Of a DNA stretch of 30,615 nucleotides, positions 20,046 to 29,486 are shown piece by piece. The stretch spans positions 133,391 through 164,005 of the forward strand of contig MU069765.1 of the NCBI GenBank assembly GCA_002284615.2. The letters are read 5' to 3'. A program made the translations under genes and the position numbers. The stretch is from Dunaliella salina. Lineage: Eukaryota > Chlorophyta > Chlorophyceae > Chlamydomonadales > Dunaliellaceae. Numbering within the stretch: the stretch's first letter is position 1; every line of letters begins with the position of its first letter. The notes under the pieces are model-generated. The model saw only the letters and a program-made list of their open reading frames with translations, did not search any database and was not told where the DNA came from.

Positions 20046-20291
20046 GTGTCGGCACAGACCCTCCCAGCATCACTCCGACAAAAAGTGCGGGACAATGTGG
20101 AATTCTATTCCAACGCCGCAGTAAAAGTTTGGGCCTCAAGGACCGGCGGGCCAAGTAAAAGAGTGTCTGTCCTGGGGGCGGCCTGCTTATTGTATAATGG
20201 TCACAGCTGCGCAGCCATGGATGGCCTTGCCTCGCTCCGGACTCATCAGGAGCCCTACCCCGCCTTGCCTTTGCTTGATCCAGTTATCTAA
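20046..20291 (+). other. Open frame diverging from the virus-like origin, unassigned
   Basis: An 81-codon plus-strand frame on the other side of the origin from rep. In ambisense CRESS genomes a capsid gene lies there, but this product is not Arg-rich at its N-terminus and I do not recognise it. The frame may be chance. Sequence at 20292-20414 holds no gene I can see. Confidence 0.25.
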
Positions 20292-20427
20292 GCATTCAAC
20301 ATCTCATTAATGCAAAATCTTTGGGCATGAATAGCTTCACGACTTTCTTCACCACTGCTTAGTGGTCATATTGCGTGCTCCAATTCAGCGTGATCACACT
20401 CCACCTTCGCGCATAGTCTTCTCTAAA

Positions 20428-21661
20428 GAAATGAAAAGAAAAGAAAATAAAATAAAAGAAAAGAAAAGAAAAGAAAAGAAAAGAAAAGAAAAGAAAAGAA
20501 AAGAAAAGAAAAGAAAAGAAAAGAAAAGAAAAGAAAAGAAAAACTACGCAGGCAGTGAAAGCACTCCCCACATCAATTAAGGAAAAGNGGATACCTAGGG
20601 CTGAGGCACCGTGTATCCGCTTCACCAAGAGAAAGCAGAAGAAAGATGTCAGTGAGGATCAGGTGGGGTACTAGCAGTAGCCGTGCCTGACCTTGTTGGG
20701 AGTTGAAAAAGTTCTTCTTAAGAGCGCGTCTGGTGCTGGCAAGCTTATAAGCATACAGGACAGAATGAGCATGAAGCTTCCGAGCAAGCTTGGTGGCTTT
20801 GAAAGTGTCAAGACCAAGCTCCGTGCGTAGACTTTCCTTTCTTTACCATGCTCCTTTAGAGGCTCCAAAGTATGCGGGACATAGATGACTCCTCCCACAC
20901 CTAGCAGGAAAGTATAGGGTGACTTGAGCTGAGGCCCCAGAAAGATGACGACAAAGTTCGCGGTGCTGCAGTTTGGAGGCCTCAAGCTGGCTGTTGGGCC
21001 GGGTGTCCTCACAGTATTTGACTTCAACAAGGTGGATGTGCCTCTGATCTGGGTGGAGCTGACTGGGGTCACGAGCCTTGAGTGTTGATGGAGTGGCTGT
21101 GGCTGGCGCTGGGTCCTCCCTGTTCCCCCCACGCCCCCCTGCATTTCTCAATTCACAACGAGGATTTGACCTTGGCGCCCTTTTCAGAGGAACAACTAGC
21201 AGAGCATCAGGCCGGCTGGAAGTGAGCCTATCCTTATCAGGGAAGCGGCGCAGGAAAACATATTTGGGAAGGGTCCTATTAGTAGCATGTTCTGGGATTT
21301 GTAGGTCTTGCAAGGCAAGACGGTCTGCACTGCCAGTGTCCATGGAGGCAATACCTGCCCCAAGAGGGCCTTTGCTAATGGCATTTAGTTAGGAGGATTC
21401 TGCTGGCAATATTGTGTCGCTCAGTTACCATACCAGACATGGTTGAATATTTGCATCTTGACAAGATGTGAAGGGCACTGTCGAGTTCCCCACAGAGGGG
21501 GCATTGGAGGCTGGTGGAAATTTTGAAGCGTACCACGTATGTTTGATTGAATGGGGTACCTGTGCGGTATTTAAAAATGTCTAGCCTCATTTTGAAAGAG
21601 GGTGTAGACATGGTCCAAAAGGAATTGCTGATATTTTTGTGAATGCTTCTCTAAACCAATC
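20428..21661 (-). pseudogene. Family R LINE, copy h, with long (AAAAG)n tail
   Basis: Minus-strand copy flanked by AGTCTTCTCTAAA at 20415-20427 and 21662-21674, a candidate 13-bp target duplication. The tail (AAAAG)n at about 20433-20542 is the longest in the window. Frame 21375-21611 has YRTGTPFNQ and knuckle C-P-L-C-x7-H-x4-C. Frame 20843-21343 has SSRPDALLVVPLK, then HIHLVEVKYCEDTRP: the D...E-x-K triad is complete. A frameshift then leads to the C-terminus. It carries a Gly/Asn-rich spacer (GGRGGNRE) not seen in copy g, marking a subfamily with 15601-15780 and copy i. Confidence 0.85.
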
Positions 21662-21745
21662 AGTCTTCTCTAAACCAATCAGTCTCTTGTGAATGCTTCT
21701 CTAAACCAATCAGCCTTCTCTAAACCAATCACATTACACGTTCCA
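21637..21745. repeat. Short tandem repeats of CTTCTCTAAACCAATCA
   Basis: The word occurs four times. A larger unit of about 52 bp that includes TTGTGAATG is present twice. It overlaps the right edge of copy h, so the exact insertion point is ambiguous. Confidence 0.85.
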
Positions 21746-22089
21746 AATCCATACTTTTGTCAATGAGATGACGGATTCACAGCCTCACTCATCCCAATTA
21801 TCAAATCTTCAACTTTCCATCGTGTTTGAACTTCAAGTTGAATGACTTCATCTGACCGGATTGCATATACACATTGCCTGCTCCCTTGCATTTCTTAAAA
21901 TGACCCGCAGGTGGCGGATGCTTGAATGGCTCTCCCATGTCTTCCTGCAGAAATGTAATTCCATCCTTGCTCGCGTCTCGTCTTACCTAGGGCACAGGTG
22001 AGGATTTGCCTTGAGCAAGTGGATCCTTCCCTCAATTAATGCTATTGGACAACGTCTAATAGCGTAGCTTTTCCTCTGTAGATGGGCCA
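21746..22089. other. No gene seen
   Basis: AT-rich sequence with no clear frame. It could be plus-strand LINE or virus-derived sequence beyond copy h; no motif supports either. Confidence 0.3.
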
Positions 22090-23165
22090 CCCAGCAAACG
22101 CACACGCTCAGTATTGAGAAATACCCCTTCTTCCATTACTCCAATTCAGTTAAGCTAGCCCAAATCACAGCAGTCCACATGCTTGTCTGGACAATGCTCA
22201 CCATATCCCTACACAGCGCAACTCCCCGAGCATAAATCACCAACATCAGACAGATGATTGTCTCAGCCCTCAGATGCATACTCACACTCCGCACAGCCTT
22301 TACACTCAGAGAATCAGACCTAGAAAGAAGAGGCAACAACTGATCCGCACAGACAAAGAAATAATTTCCCCAGCCATCCACTCTCTAAGCTCCCTTTCCC
22401 AAGGCCCAAAAGTCTGGAACTATAGGAGAAACACGGCTGAAAAACTTGCTAAAGAGACTACTGCTAGCCATGCTATCAGTTATACCTTCTATCATGATTT
22501 AGATACTACTCACATAGATGGTTGGAGAATTTATGCGGAGAACAAGAATGAACAATCAAGCTCCCCTGCCCACCTAAAAGTAAAATATCACATCCATTAC
22601 GCACCTATGATCATGGAAAATTAGGCACTGCCACTATTTCAACAAGCTTACCTTGTGCCTGAAAATGTCTCACCTGCTGCTCGCACCGATGTTGAGTGTG
22701 TCTGCACCGAGTATGCAATTACCGCCAAAGCTATGAAACTGGAACCTTGAGCACCCACTTCCTGATGTGTATATCTGTGATGTGTGCCACCGGACTTACG
22801 ATTGGGGATGCATGAAGAAATTTAGATGCTACTCAGGTGCACGAAGACACAAAGTTGAAACAGCCAATACATGGGCATGTCCCGCCTGTGCAAACCTAAA
22901 TGATGCCCAAAAAATTAATAGGGAGCAGCAGACTAAAAAAATATCAAAAGGGTCACTTGGAAGCCCTCCTGGGAATCAGAGGATTTACAGGAATCATGGC
23001 CTAATATTAAAGAGTGTTTGCTTAAGTTCAAAGCACAACAAGGCGAGCCTAATCTTTCCGTACCCACAGCAGATTCTACCCTCTCAAATCTTGAAAGGCA
23101 GGGAGTTGAAAAAGCTGATGCAAACATTTGTGGCAGCTAAAACTGGACACAGAATTGCGCAATAA
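22090..23165 (+). pseudogene. Family R LINE: region with PHD-like zinc finger
   Basis: The plus-strand frame 22274-22624 is followed after two stops by a frame whose part 22767-22900 reads YICDVCHRTYDWGC and ends TWACPAC. The spacing (C-x2-C, Cys pairs, final W-x-C-x2-C) is that of a PHD-type finger. The residue before Trp, which would be the ligand His, is Asp, so the finger is probably impaired. A Lys/Gln-rich stretch follows. Placing it in family R rests on strand and continuity with the RNase H downstream. Confidence 0.6.
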
Positions 23166-24340
23166 AATCACATTTGATACAAGCCCCACTACTCCTCAAG
23201 CAGACATACAGCCTACAGGCTCATGCAAACATTGGCTGCACAAGGTTGACCTTGTGTCGTACACATACAAGCAATCTCCTCATCCAGCAACATCAGACAC
23301 AGGATCCCACAGCCAATCCCCTCCTATTCCATCCCCCCTCATTCCCAGAAATATCACAGCGCACATGGCTTGCAAATACAATACGCAAGGCAAATGTGTT
23401 GGTATGACATCTCCAAACCGCTTGAAAATCTTCTACAGGGCTTTTTATGGAGCCAAGCTTGCTGGCTTGCATGAGAAAATAACACCAGCTCCAGGCAGCT
23501 TTGCTTCTGAGCTGCAAGGTCTCCTTCCCCGCAAATCCATGCTTGAAAGAAAGTACTCTAGCAAGAAGATCAAAGGCTTTTTTTCACGAGCCCTTACAAC
23601 TCACATTCATACTGCCTTTCAAAAATGGGCTTTGGTAACCCGAGAAAAACTGGCCTCCCCACAACACCACAACCCACAATACCAGAATTATTGGAGTGCG
23701 GACTCCCGAGACACTCTTTTGGTACCATGCATAATGCCTTCTCATCCAAATTATCAGGCTTCTCAGTCTGCCATCCCATTTATGACGAGGGAATCATGAC
23801 CCATGCTTTGCAACATGCCATTTACTCTGCTATTCTTAACACAGAGGCCACTGCTACATCCATGTTCCTTTCGGCTTGGAATAAGGACATGATAACCAAC
23901 CCCTACTCCAAACTTTTAACTGCCGACCCCCACCTCTGTTACGACCTTGGAACCCTACCTCGCGAAAAAGTTAGTTACAGTGCCCCTCAATCCTGCCCTA
24001 ACCAAGAGGTACCTCTACCTCAGCATACCTGGGACCTTCGTATCTTTGCTGTTTGGAACGCTTCAGCTCCAGTCCATTTCAACAACCATAACAAAAATTG
24101 GCTACAGGGCCAGAAAGGAGGTTTGAAGGAAGCCGCGGAGTGGAAGCTGACAAATGTCAGGAGCCACCCTGTCCTCAATCCCATGCATGCTCACATGCCA
24201 GGTTTCAATAAACTGGAACGCCTCCCATTTGACAAACACGTCTCCAAGCACCCTAGAAATTCACACATGAGTACCCAAGATACAGACTCGGTGCCCAGCC
24301 AATCCAGTGCTATTTTAACTCTCAAAGTTGCTGATTGGAG
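23128..24340 (+). pseudogene. Family R LINE: linker region before RNase H
   Basis: Two overlapping plus-strand frames, 23128-23799 and 23625-24473, continue each other after a frameshift near 23790. Pieces such as LKIFYRAFYGAKLAGLHEKI and SKKIKGFFSRALTTHIHTAF are hydrophilic and match no domain I know. The region is long and largely open, so the element is less decayed here than around 16750-17040. Confidence 0.5.
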
Positions 24341-24584
24341 GACATGGGTATACACAGATGGCAGCTGCCTTGTCCATAACGGAAAGCAAGAATTTGGAGC
24401 AGGCGTCTACTGCCCGCCCTCTGACAGCAGGAATTTCATAGAACCAAATGGTGCTGGGATTACCAAAACATAACTCGAGCTGAACTGGCAGCAATTGTTG
24501 CTGCCATCATCACCAAACATGCAGATATTGCATCAGACAGCCTCACCTCTTTCGATCAAATATGTAAACAGATGTATCCTTAAA
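24341..24584 (+). pseudogene. Family R LINE: RNase H, N-terminal half
   Basis: RNase H type 1 motifs: WVYTDGSC with the first catalytic Asp, FGAGVYCP, then after a frameshift ITRAELAAIVAAI with the Glu, and ASDSLTSFDQICKQMYP with the next Asp. The frame stops where an insertion begins at 24564-24585. The rest of the domain resumes at 24763 and again at 25246. Confidence 0.85.
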
Positions 24585-24762
24585 TTTACAATTTATACGC
24601 TCTACCTTGTGGGTCGCGGGGCGTGCATTAAGGAAAGGACACTTCAGACTATACCAAAGCGCCCCCACCAATGGGACCTGGAGAAGGCACCTCAGCCTGT
24701 ACCGAAGTGCCCCCACGCCGGATTCGATAGATCTGTTTTGCGTAAACAGATCTATCCTTAAA
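24585..24762. mobile_element. 157-bp insertion with ~21-bp target duplication
   Basis: GTAAACAGATGTATCCTTAA plus A (24564-24584) recurs at 24742-24762 with one change. A long duplication like this is typical of target-primed retrotransposition, so a SINE-like origin is possible. Inside, a ~49-bp unit containing GTACCGAAGTGCCCCCAC is present twice in diverged form (24637-24669, 24686-24717). The right end forms a 13-bp perfect inverted repeat with the duplicated target (24726-24738 against 24744-24756). Confidence 0.75.
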
Positions 24763-24788
24763 GATACCTGAGGCATACCCAAGGAGAC

Positions 24789-25245
24789 TTATACCTTGGG
24801 ATCCATGTAGGCAGGAACTTGCTTGAGGTCCCTTAGCCATGGGCGCTTGTGAGTGCACTGTTTCCTTTGTGGTTGTGAGCGCTGAGCTACACACTGCTTG
24901 CCCTTGTGAGCGGAACACAAAAGTGAAACTTTTCTTGGGCTTGGCTGAGTAGTGTGGAAAACCTATACTAGTGTGCATGCTATTCGAGCATGATTGCTCT
25001 AACTTGTCCTACATACGACTTGAGATTTTCTGTGTTGAATGCTCCCTTTGCTGCTTGTATTTTTGCTTAAACCTGCAGATACTGCCAAGTTGTTCTGTCC
25101 TGCATGTTTGTGATTTATCTTGTATCCTTCTCCCCTGCCTGTGCACAAGATAGACTAATTTAACTGAGGGAGAGAGCAGAGCAGCCAAAATTCATGGCTG
25201 AAGGCTAATCCTATTTTAACCTTGTAAACTTATATCCAAGGAGAC
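24789..25245. mobile_element. 447-bp insertion inside the RNase H region
   Basis: CCAAGGAGAC at 24779-24788 recurs at 25236-25245. Reading straight from the first copy into sequence after the second keeps the RNase H frame (HTQGD then VLKMIS), so the block between is an insertion. No coding sequence, clear terminal inverted repeat or tail is visible; class unknown. Confidence 0.7.
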
Positions 25246-25512
25246 GTCCTTAAAATGATTTCAACGCTTGTTAGAGACTTCCATACCAAAATTCGAATTT
25301 ACAAAGTGAAGTCCATGCTGGCATCGCTGGAAATGAATGCGCAGATGCATTGCAAAACATCAGGCAAAGCAAGCAAACAACTGTGTGGCAGACACTGAGA
25401 TCCCCGGTACAGGTCCTGGCGGAAATCCTTATATACATATTTTTTGGCCAAGGAAGGAAAAAGAGTGCATGCTGCGGATGCTTCTACAGATCCCCCTCCT
25501 GCCCCCAAGCTC
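25246..25512 (+). pseudogene. Family R LINE: RNase H C-terminal half
   Basis: VLKMISTLVRDFHTKIRIYK followed by VKS, then after a one-base shift VHAGIAGNECADAL: the end of the RNase H domain with its conserved GNECAD, whose Asp is the last catalytic residue. The frame then runs into the tail of the inserted minus-strand copy d. Confidence 0.85.
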
Positions 25513-26238
25513 ACCTATCTCAAAGAAAAGAAAAGAAAAGTCTACGCAAGCCAAAGGCCGCGTGCATTGAGGGAAGAATTCCTAACAAAAGTTAGAGGCC
25601 TCACCAGGGGGCCCTCCACTTAAACTAGACAAAACTAGCCTTCAAAAGAGCAAGAGACAAAACTAATGGGGATCCGGAGGGTTGCTTGCCATGCTCCTGA
25701 GCGCTCGGACTCTCCTTCTTCCATCCTCAGCCGCCTCCGCACGCCCAGCAAACCCCCTCCCAGATGCCCCCTGAAAGCAAAGTGCATGTCTACTATTAAT
25801 GACGGTGGATGATCTTTGGATGGCATGGTCCCTAAGCTGGGATGCTAGCGATTTAGCTTTTTGCTTGGTCAGGCCCAGATTTATAAGAGGAGTAATTGTA
25901 TAATCATTGTAAATCGTGCCACCCACACCAATTAAGATGATGTGCAAGGTCACTTTTTTATTCCTGTTTGGGTTTCTTAAGCTGCGTGTTTTAAGTCTGT
26001 TTATGATGTGGGGATGTTGAGCCTGCGCACGTTCTAAAGTGATGAAGGGATTTGTATCAGGACAGGATTTAAGTTCAACGAGGTGGATGTCCCTATCTTG
26101 TAGGGGGATCTTGGAAGGATCAAGGTGGGCTTGTCTGCCTGGGATGGGGCGCACAAAGAGAGCATCAAGGCGGCTTTGGTGCCGTGCAGGTGAGGCAGTG
26201 CCATTTGGGAAAACCAGTCTGGAATGCACCTCTCACAT
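25513..26238 (-). pseudogene. Family R LINE, copy d: endonuclease
   Basis: Minus-strand copy inserted in the plus-strand element. The tail is AAAAG-type at 25518-25539, and the UTR matches copy b (GTCTACGCAAGCCAAAGGCC). Frame 25663-26229 is open for 188 codons, with RLDALFVRPIPG, DIHLVELKSCPDT and IILIGVGGTIY, ending ASNPPDPH. The Asp and E-x-K are present. The upstream knuckle was never inserted (5' truncation). Confidence 0.85.
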
Positions 26239-27404
26239 GCTCTTAAATTCCACATGCATACTAAACACAGACTCGGATCATCATATGATATGCCAATACC
26301 AAAAAAGGTACTCTTACTACCAAACTTATTACCACATGTGAATAATAAAATTAGCAATGCTTTCAGGAATATGTCAAGTACATGAACACCCATGAAGCGT
26401 ACCATACTCTAGAACCGCACAGGCACCCTCTACAATCAAAAGCATGCAGTACGCTTTAAAAGGTCAACTGATCCATCTTGCCCCCTCCCGGGCTGTCATC
26501 ATTTGGACAGCGCAATACTTATGCTCTCAGGCTGCCAAAACCATATCATCTCCAACATGAAAACTCAACGCCATAACATTGCAGGCAGAATGATTACGAA
26601 TGCTCTCAGCAAATGCCCTGTAGGGACAGGCCTAGTATACGCAGGCATAGAAAGCAATTTTAAGCTTGCCCAACACAACCTTCAACTCCCTTCGCATGCC
26701 TGCTTACTTCTTCCCTCATAACCTTCCAGAGAGGAAAAGACTCAACTCCAGTCGACCAGATGCTGTTTTGATCACCCCCTTCAATGTTAAACGTACTTCA
26801 AATGGTGTTCCTCCTATCCATTCACATCACGCTTTGCGCAGGTCCACAAGGAGGACCACCTATACTAGCCAAGTCAGGCAACCCCATGATTTTCACGTGA
26901 AGGATTGCCATGTGCACCTCATAGAAGTCAAGTTCTGTGGGGACACAAGACCAGAGCATCAGTTGAATGCGGCAAAGCAGCAGCATGGAAACCTTTGTAA
27001 AATTATTGGTGCTAAAGCTGTTTCAATTCACCCTATTCTCCTGGGTGTTGGTGAAAATGTTTATACACCGAGCATACCCTGAAGCAATTCTCGAGAGAGT
27101 GAGCTCAACAGCGTGCCACTAAGCTTGCTCAACAACTTCATGCACTTTCTGTTCAAAATGCCCACAAACTTGTCACCACATGCCGCGCTATCGAACACAA
27201 GAATACTTTGTACAGCCAGGTTCTAGAGCCGGGTGCTTCTAGTAACCCTCCAAAACCCCATTAGCTTTCTCCTTTTCTTACCTTGTGGTGGAGTGGGTCC
27301 CCTCACCCACGGCTCTTTTTTGGGCAAATGTGTCTCCTTTTCCTTAATTGATGCAGGGAGAGTTTCTCTGCCTACGTAGTTTTTCCCTTTTTTTTTCCCT
27401 TTCT
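26239..27404 (+). pseudogene. Family R LINE: tether, CCHC knuckle, endonuclease, 3' UTR and tail
   Basis: Continuation of the 22090 element after copy d. Tether NKISNAFRNM, YRTGTLYNQKHAVRFK, a knuckle in C-P-L-P-G-C...C form with the His position changed, KTQRHNIAGRM, SKCPVG. Frame 26666-27082 then has SSRPDAVLITPF, HVHLIEVKFCGDTRP and HPILLGVGENVY; later residues continue with shifts. The 3' UTR has the GGCTC-T6-GGGC hairpin (27311-27325), the hairpin 27355-27373 and a T/C-rich tail to 27404. Confidence 0.85.
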
Positions 27405-27673
27405 GGACAAGCCCCTATGTGTGTATCGCTGCTGTGAATGTTGAACGTGCTTTCTTCTTTCTTAGGACATTGCACAGCTCTTTTGTCCTTCCTATTGGAC
27501 TTTGTTTGCCCCCTCACATCTGTCCTTCCCTGTGGACGTATCTTGCCCCTGCTTGCGTGTCCTTCCTCGTGGAACTTGCTTGCATGCTTCTGTTGTAGGA
27601 GCCTCAGCTTTTTCATTGGTATTTTTGATCAAGAAGGAGCAAAGGCCCGTATGGGAAATCGTTGGGTAAATGT
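27405..27673. repeat. Flanking repeat D and ~38-bp minisatellite
   Basis: 27405-27461 resembles 16373-16430, just upstream of the RT fragment, at roughly four of five positions. 27481-27594 holds three diverged units containing TGTCCTTCC...TTGCCCC; one such unit also lies at about 16190-16230. Otherwise no gene is seen. Confidence 0.6.
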
Positions 27674-28493
27674 CAGAGGTGGGCGACGGGCCCAAATTCC
27701 TGAAAATGTTCTTTCCCGTCAATATTTTCCAAATCTGACCAGGCCAACCATTACAACATAAAGAAGAAAACACTTTCGCCAAAAATGATGAGAATTGGTT
27801 GACCCCAGATCACTCTCCTGGCCTCAGATCACCCTGAGAATGGCCCACAGCTCCACCCTGGGGACCCCCAAAATATTTTCTTAATAACCCTTATATGGTA
27901 TGCTAACTTCCTGCATATTCAAAAGTGGGAATGAAGGAGGTAAAAAAATTGACCTTTTTGGCACCCCCAGTGCTGGGTTTTCTTTAAGGAAATGGCTGAA
28001 TTCAGTATCTGACAATGCACTGGGTCTTTCCACTCCATTTTTTTGCTGTGATATTTTTTTGGTTCAAGGACACCAAATCATTAAAAAACACCCAATTTGG
28101 TACAGTGGCTGGTCAGATGTGGGCAGCTGGGTGTCAAAAAGTAGGGTTCATGCCGCGGCTGTTTAGGCACGTTGGCCAGGATTGGCAAGGTTCAAGCTCA
28201 GGTGTGTGAACAGTGCATTTTGGACCTAAGCTTGAATCTTGCCAGTCCTGGATTTTGGACCAAATCATTAAAAATCACCGGATTTGGTACAGTGGCTGGT
28301 CAGATATGGTGGGTGCTTGCTCGAAAAGTAGGGTTCACGTTTGGGCAAATAGCAGAAGTGGCCCCGAGTGTTACTTTTCAAATTCAGCAGCTATACCATT
28401 TGATGCTAAGCACAAGAAGTACCAAGTGTGGCCACCTTGCTAAGGAAACATTTCAAAAGGACCTCTGTTTGGGGCGTTCGTCGCCCACCTCTG
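27674..28493. mobile_element. 820-bp non-autonomous hAT-type transposon
   Basis: Terminal inverted repeats CAGAGGTGGGCGACG (27674-27688 and 28479-28493, perfect) flanked by GGTAAATGT on both sides (27665-27673, 28494-28502). CAGAGGTGGGC ends with an 8-9 bp duplication are hAT-like (family knowledge). No transposase frame is present. A segment containing CAGTGGCTGGTCAGAT and AGTAGGGTTCA occurs twice inside (about 28085-28152 and 28280-28345). An older relative is at 3690-4600. Confidence 0.9.
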
Positions 28494-28502
28494 GGTAAAT
28501 GT

Positions 28503-29085
28503 AACAAAAAAAGCCTGATCTTGCTGATGAGTTGGAAGGAGTCTTTCCAAGAGGCTGTCTGGTGCTAGAAAGTTTTTGTTAGCATACTGGGAGTGAGAAT
28601 GAAGCTTCAGTGCAAGCTTGGTGGCCTTGAGTATCAAGACCAAGCTCTTTAAGTGGCTCTTATGTGTTGGAGGTGTGGATGACCCCATTCCACACAATAT
28701 GTTAGATGACCTAACAAAATTGTATGAAGAGTGACTTGAGCAGAGGCCCTCGCAAGATGGCAACACAAATCGCGGTGCTGCTGCTTGGAGGCCGGGCGTC
28801 TTCACACACACACACAAAAAAGGCCGGGTTTCTTCACAGTATTTGACTTCCACAAGGTGACGGAAGTAGGTGGAGTGGCTGTGGCTGGCGCTGATTGCTC
28901 CCTGTTTCCCCCGCGCCACCCTGCACTACTCAATGGATACCGAGATTTGGTCCTTGGCACTCTTTTTATGGGAACAGCTGATGTTGCATCCGGGGGGCTA
29001 GAATTGAGCCTTTCTTTCAAAGTTGTCAGGGAAACAACGAGGGAAACTGGACTTGGGGAAGGTTCTATTTGTTGAGTGCTCAGAA
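28503..29085 (-). pseudogene. Family R LINE, copy i: endonuclease (subfamily h)
   Basis: The minus strand gives LNSSPPDATSAVPIKRVP, AGWRGGNREQ and, after a break, HLVEVKYCEETRP, then the C-terminal LKLHSHSQYANK. A short duplication, GGCCGGGYKTCTTCACA, flanks a (CA)6 run at 28788-28838 within it. The 3' UTR and tail are missing; the hAT-type element abuts its 3' side. Confidence 0.75.
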
Positions 29086-29087
29086 AC

Positions 29088-29377
29088 CTGGAAAAGAAAA
29101 GGAAAGACAAGAGCAACTGCGGAGGCAGAGGAACTCTCCCTACAACAATTCAGAAAAAGGACACACGTTGGCTTATAAAGAGCTGTGATTCCCCTCCATC
29201 ACAAGATTTAAGGTAGGACAGGCTAGTAGGGATCTGAAGGGTTCCTGAAGCACCTGGCTGTAGATCCTGGCTGTGGGTACCTTCAGTACTTGATGGAGTT
29301 GTTGAACAAGCTTTGTGGCACATTGGTAACCAAGACCTAGTTCAACTAATTCAAGTTGTTTGAATTGCTTCAGGAAT
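29088..29377 (-). mobile_element. Family R LINE, copy j: tail, 3' UTR and end of endonuclease
   Basis: The tail is A/G-rich (29088-29112), followed by the conserved hairpin 29123-29141 (fully paired) and the UTR. The coding end matches copy g (AAGCTTTGTGGCA..., GAATTGCTTCAGG). It is interrupted at 29377 by a tRNA-like insertion. Confidence 0.75.
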
Positions 29378-29476
29378 AGTGATCATCATGCTCAATCCTT
29401 CAGCCTGGCGCAACCATTATGGTACATCTGGTAGCGACCTTGAATCTGGGATCGAATCCCCCTAATTACAGTTTTT
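29378..29476 (+). mobile_element. 99-bp tRNA-like (SINE-like) insertion
   Basis: Splits copy j, flanked by TTCAGGAAT (29369-29377) and TTCAGGGAAT (29477-29486). It contains an A-box-like TGGTACATCTGG (29420-29431), a B-box-like GGATCGAATCC (29449-29459) and a final T run (29472-29478) usable as a Pol III stop. A to B spacing is about 15 bp shorter than in a tRNA, so a truncated tRNA-derived element is likelier than a gene. Confidence 0.55.
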
Positions 29477-29486
29477 TTCAGGGAAT

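Noticed and set aside
21637..21745. CRISPR-like array
   Set aside because: The repeats are short, tandem and without unique spacers; eukaryotic context.
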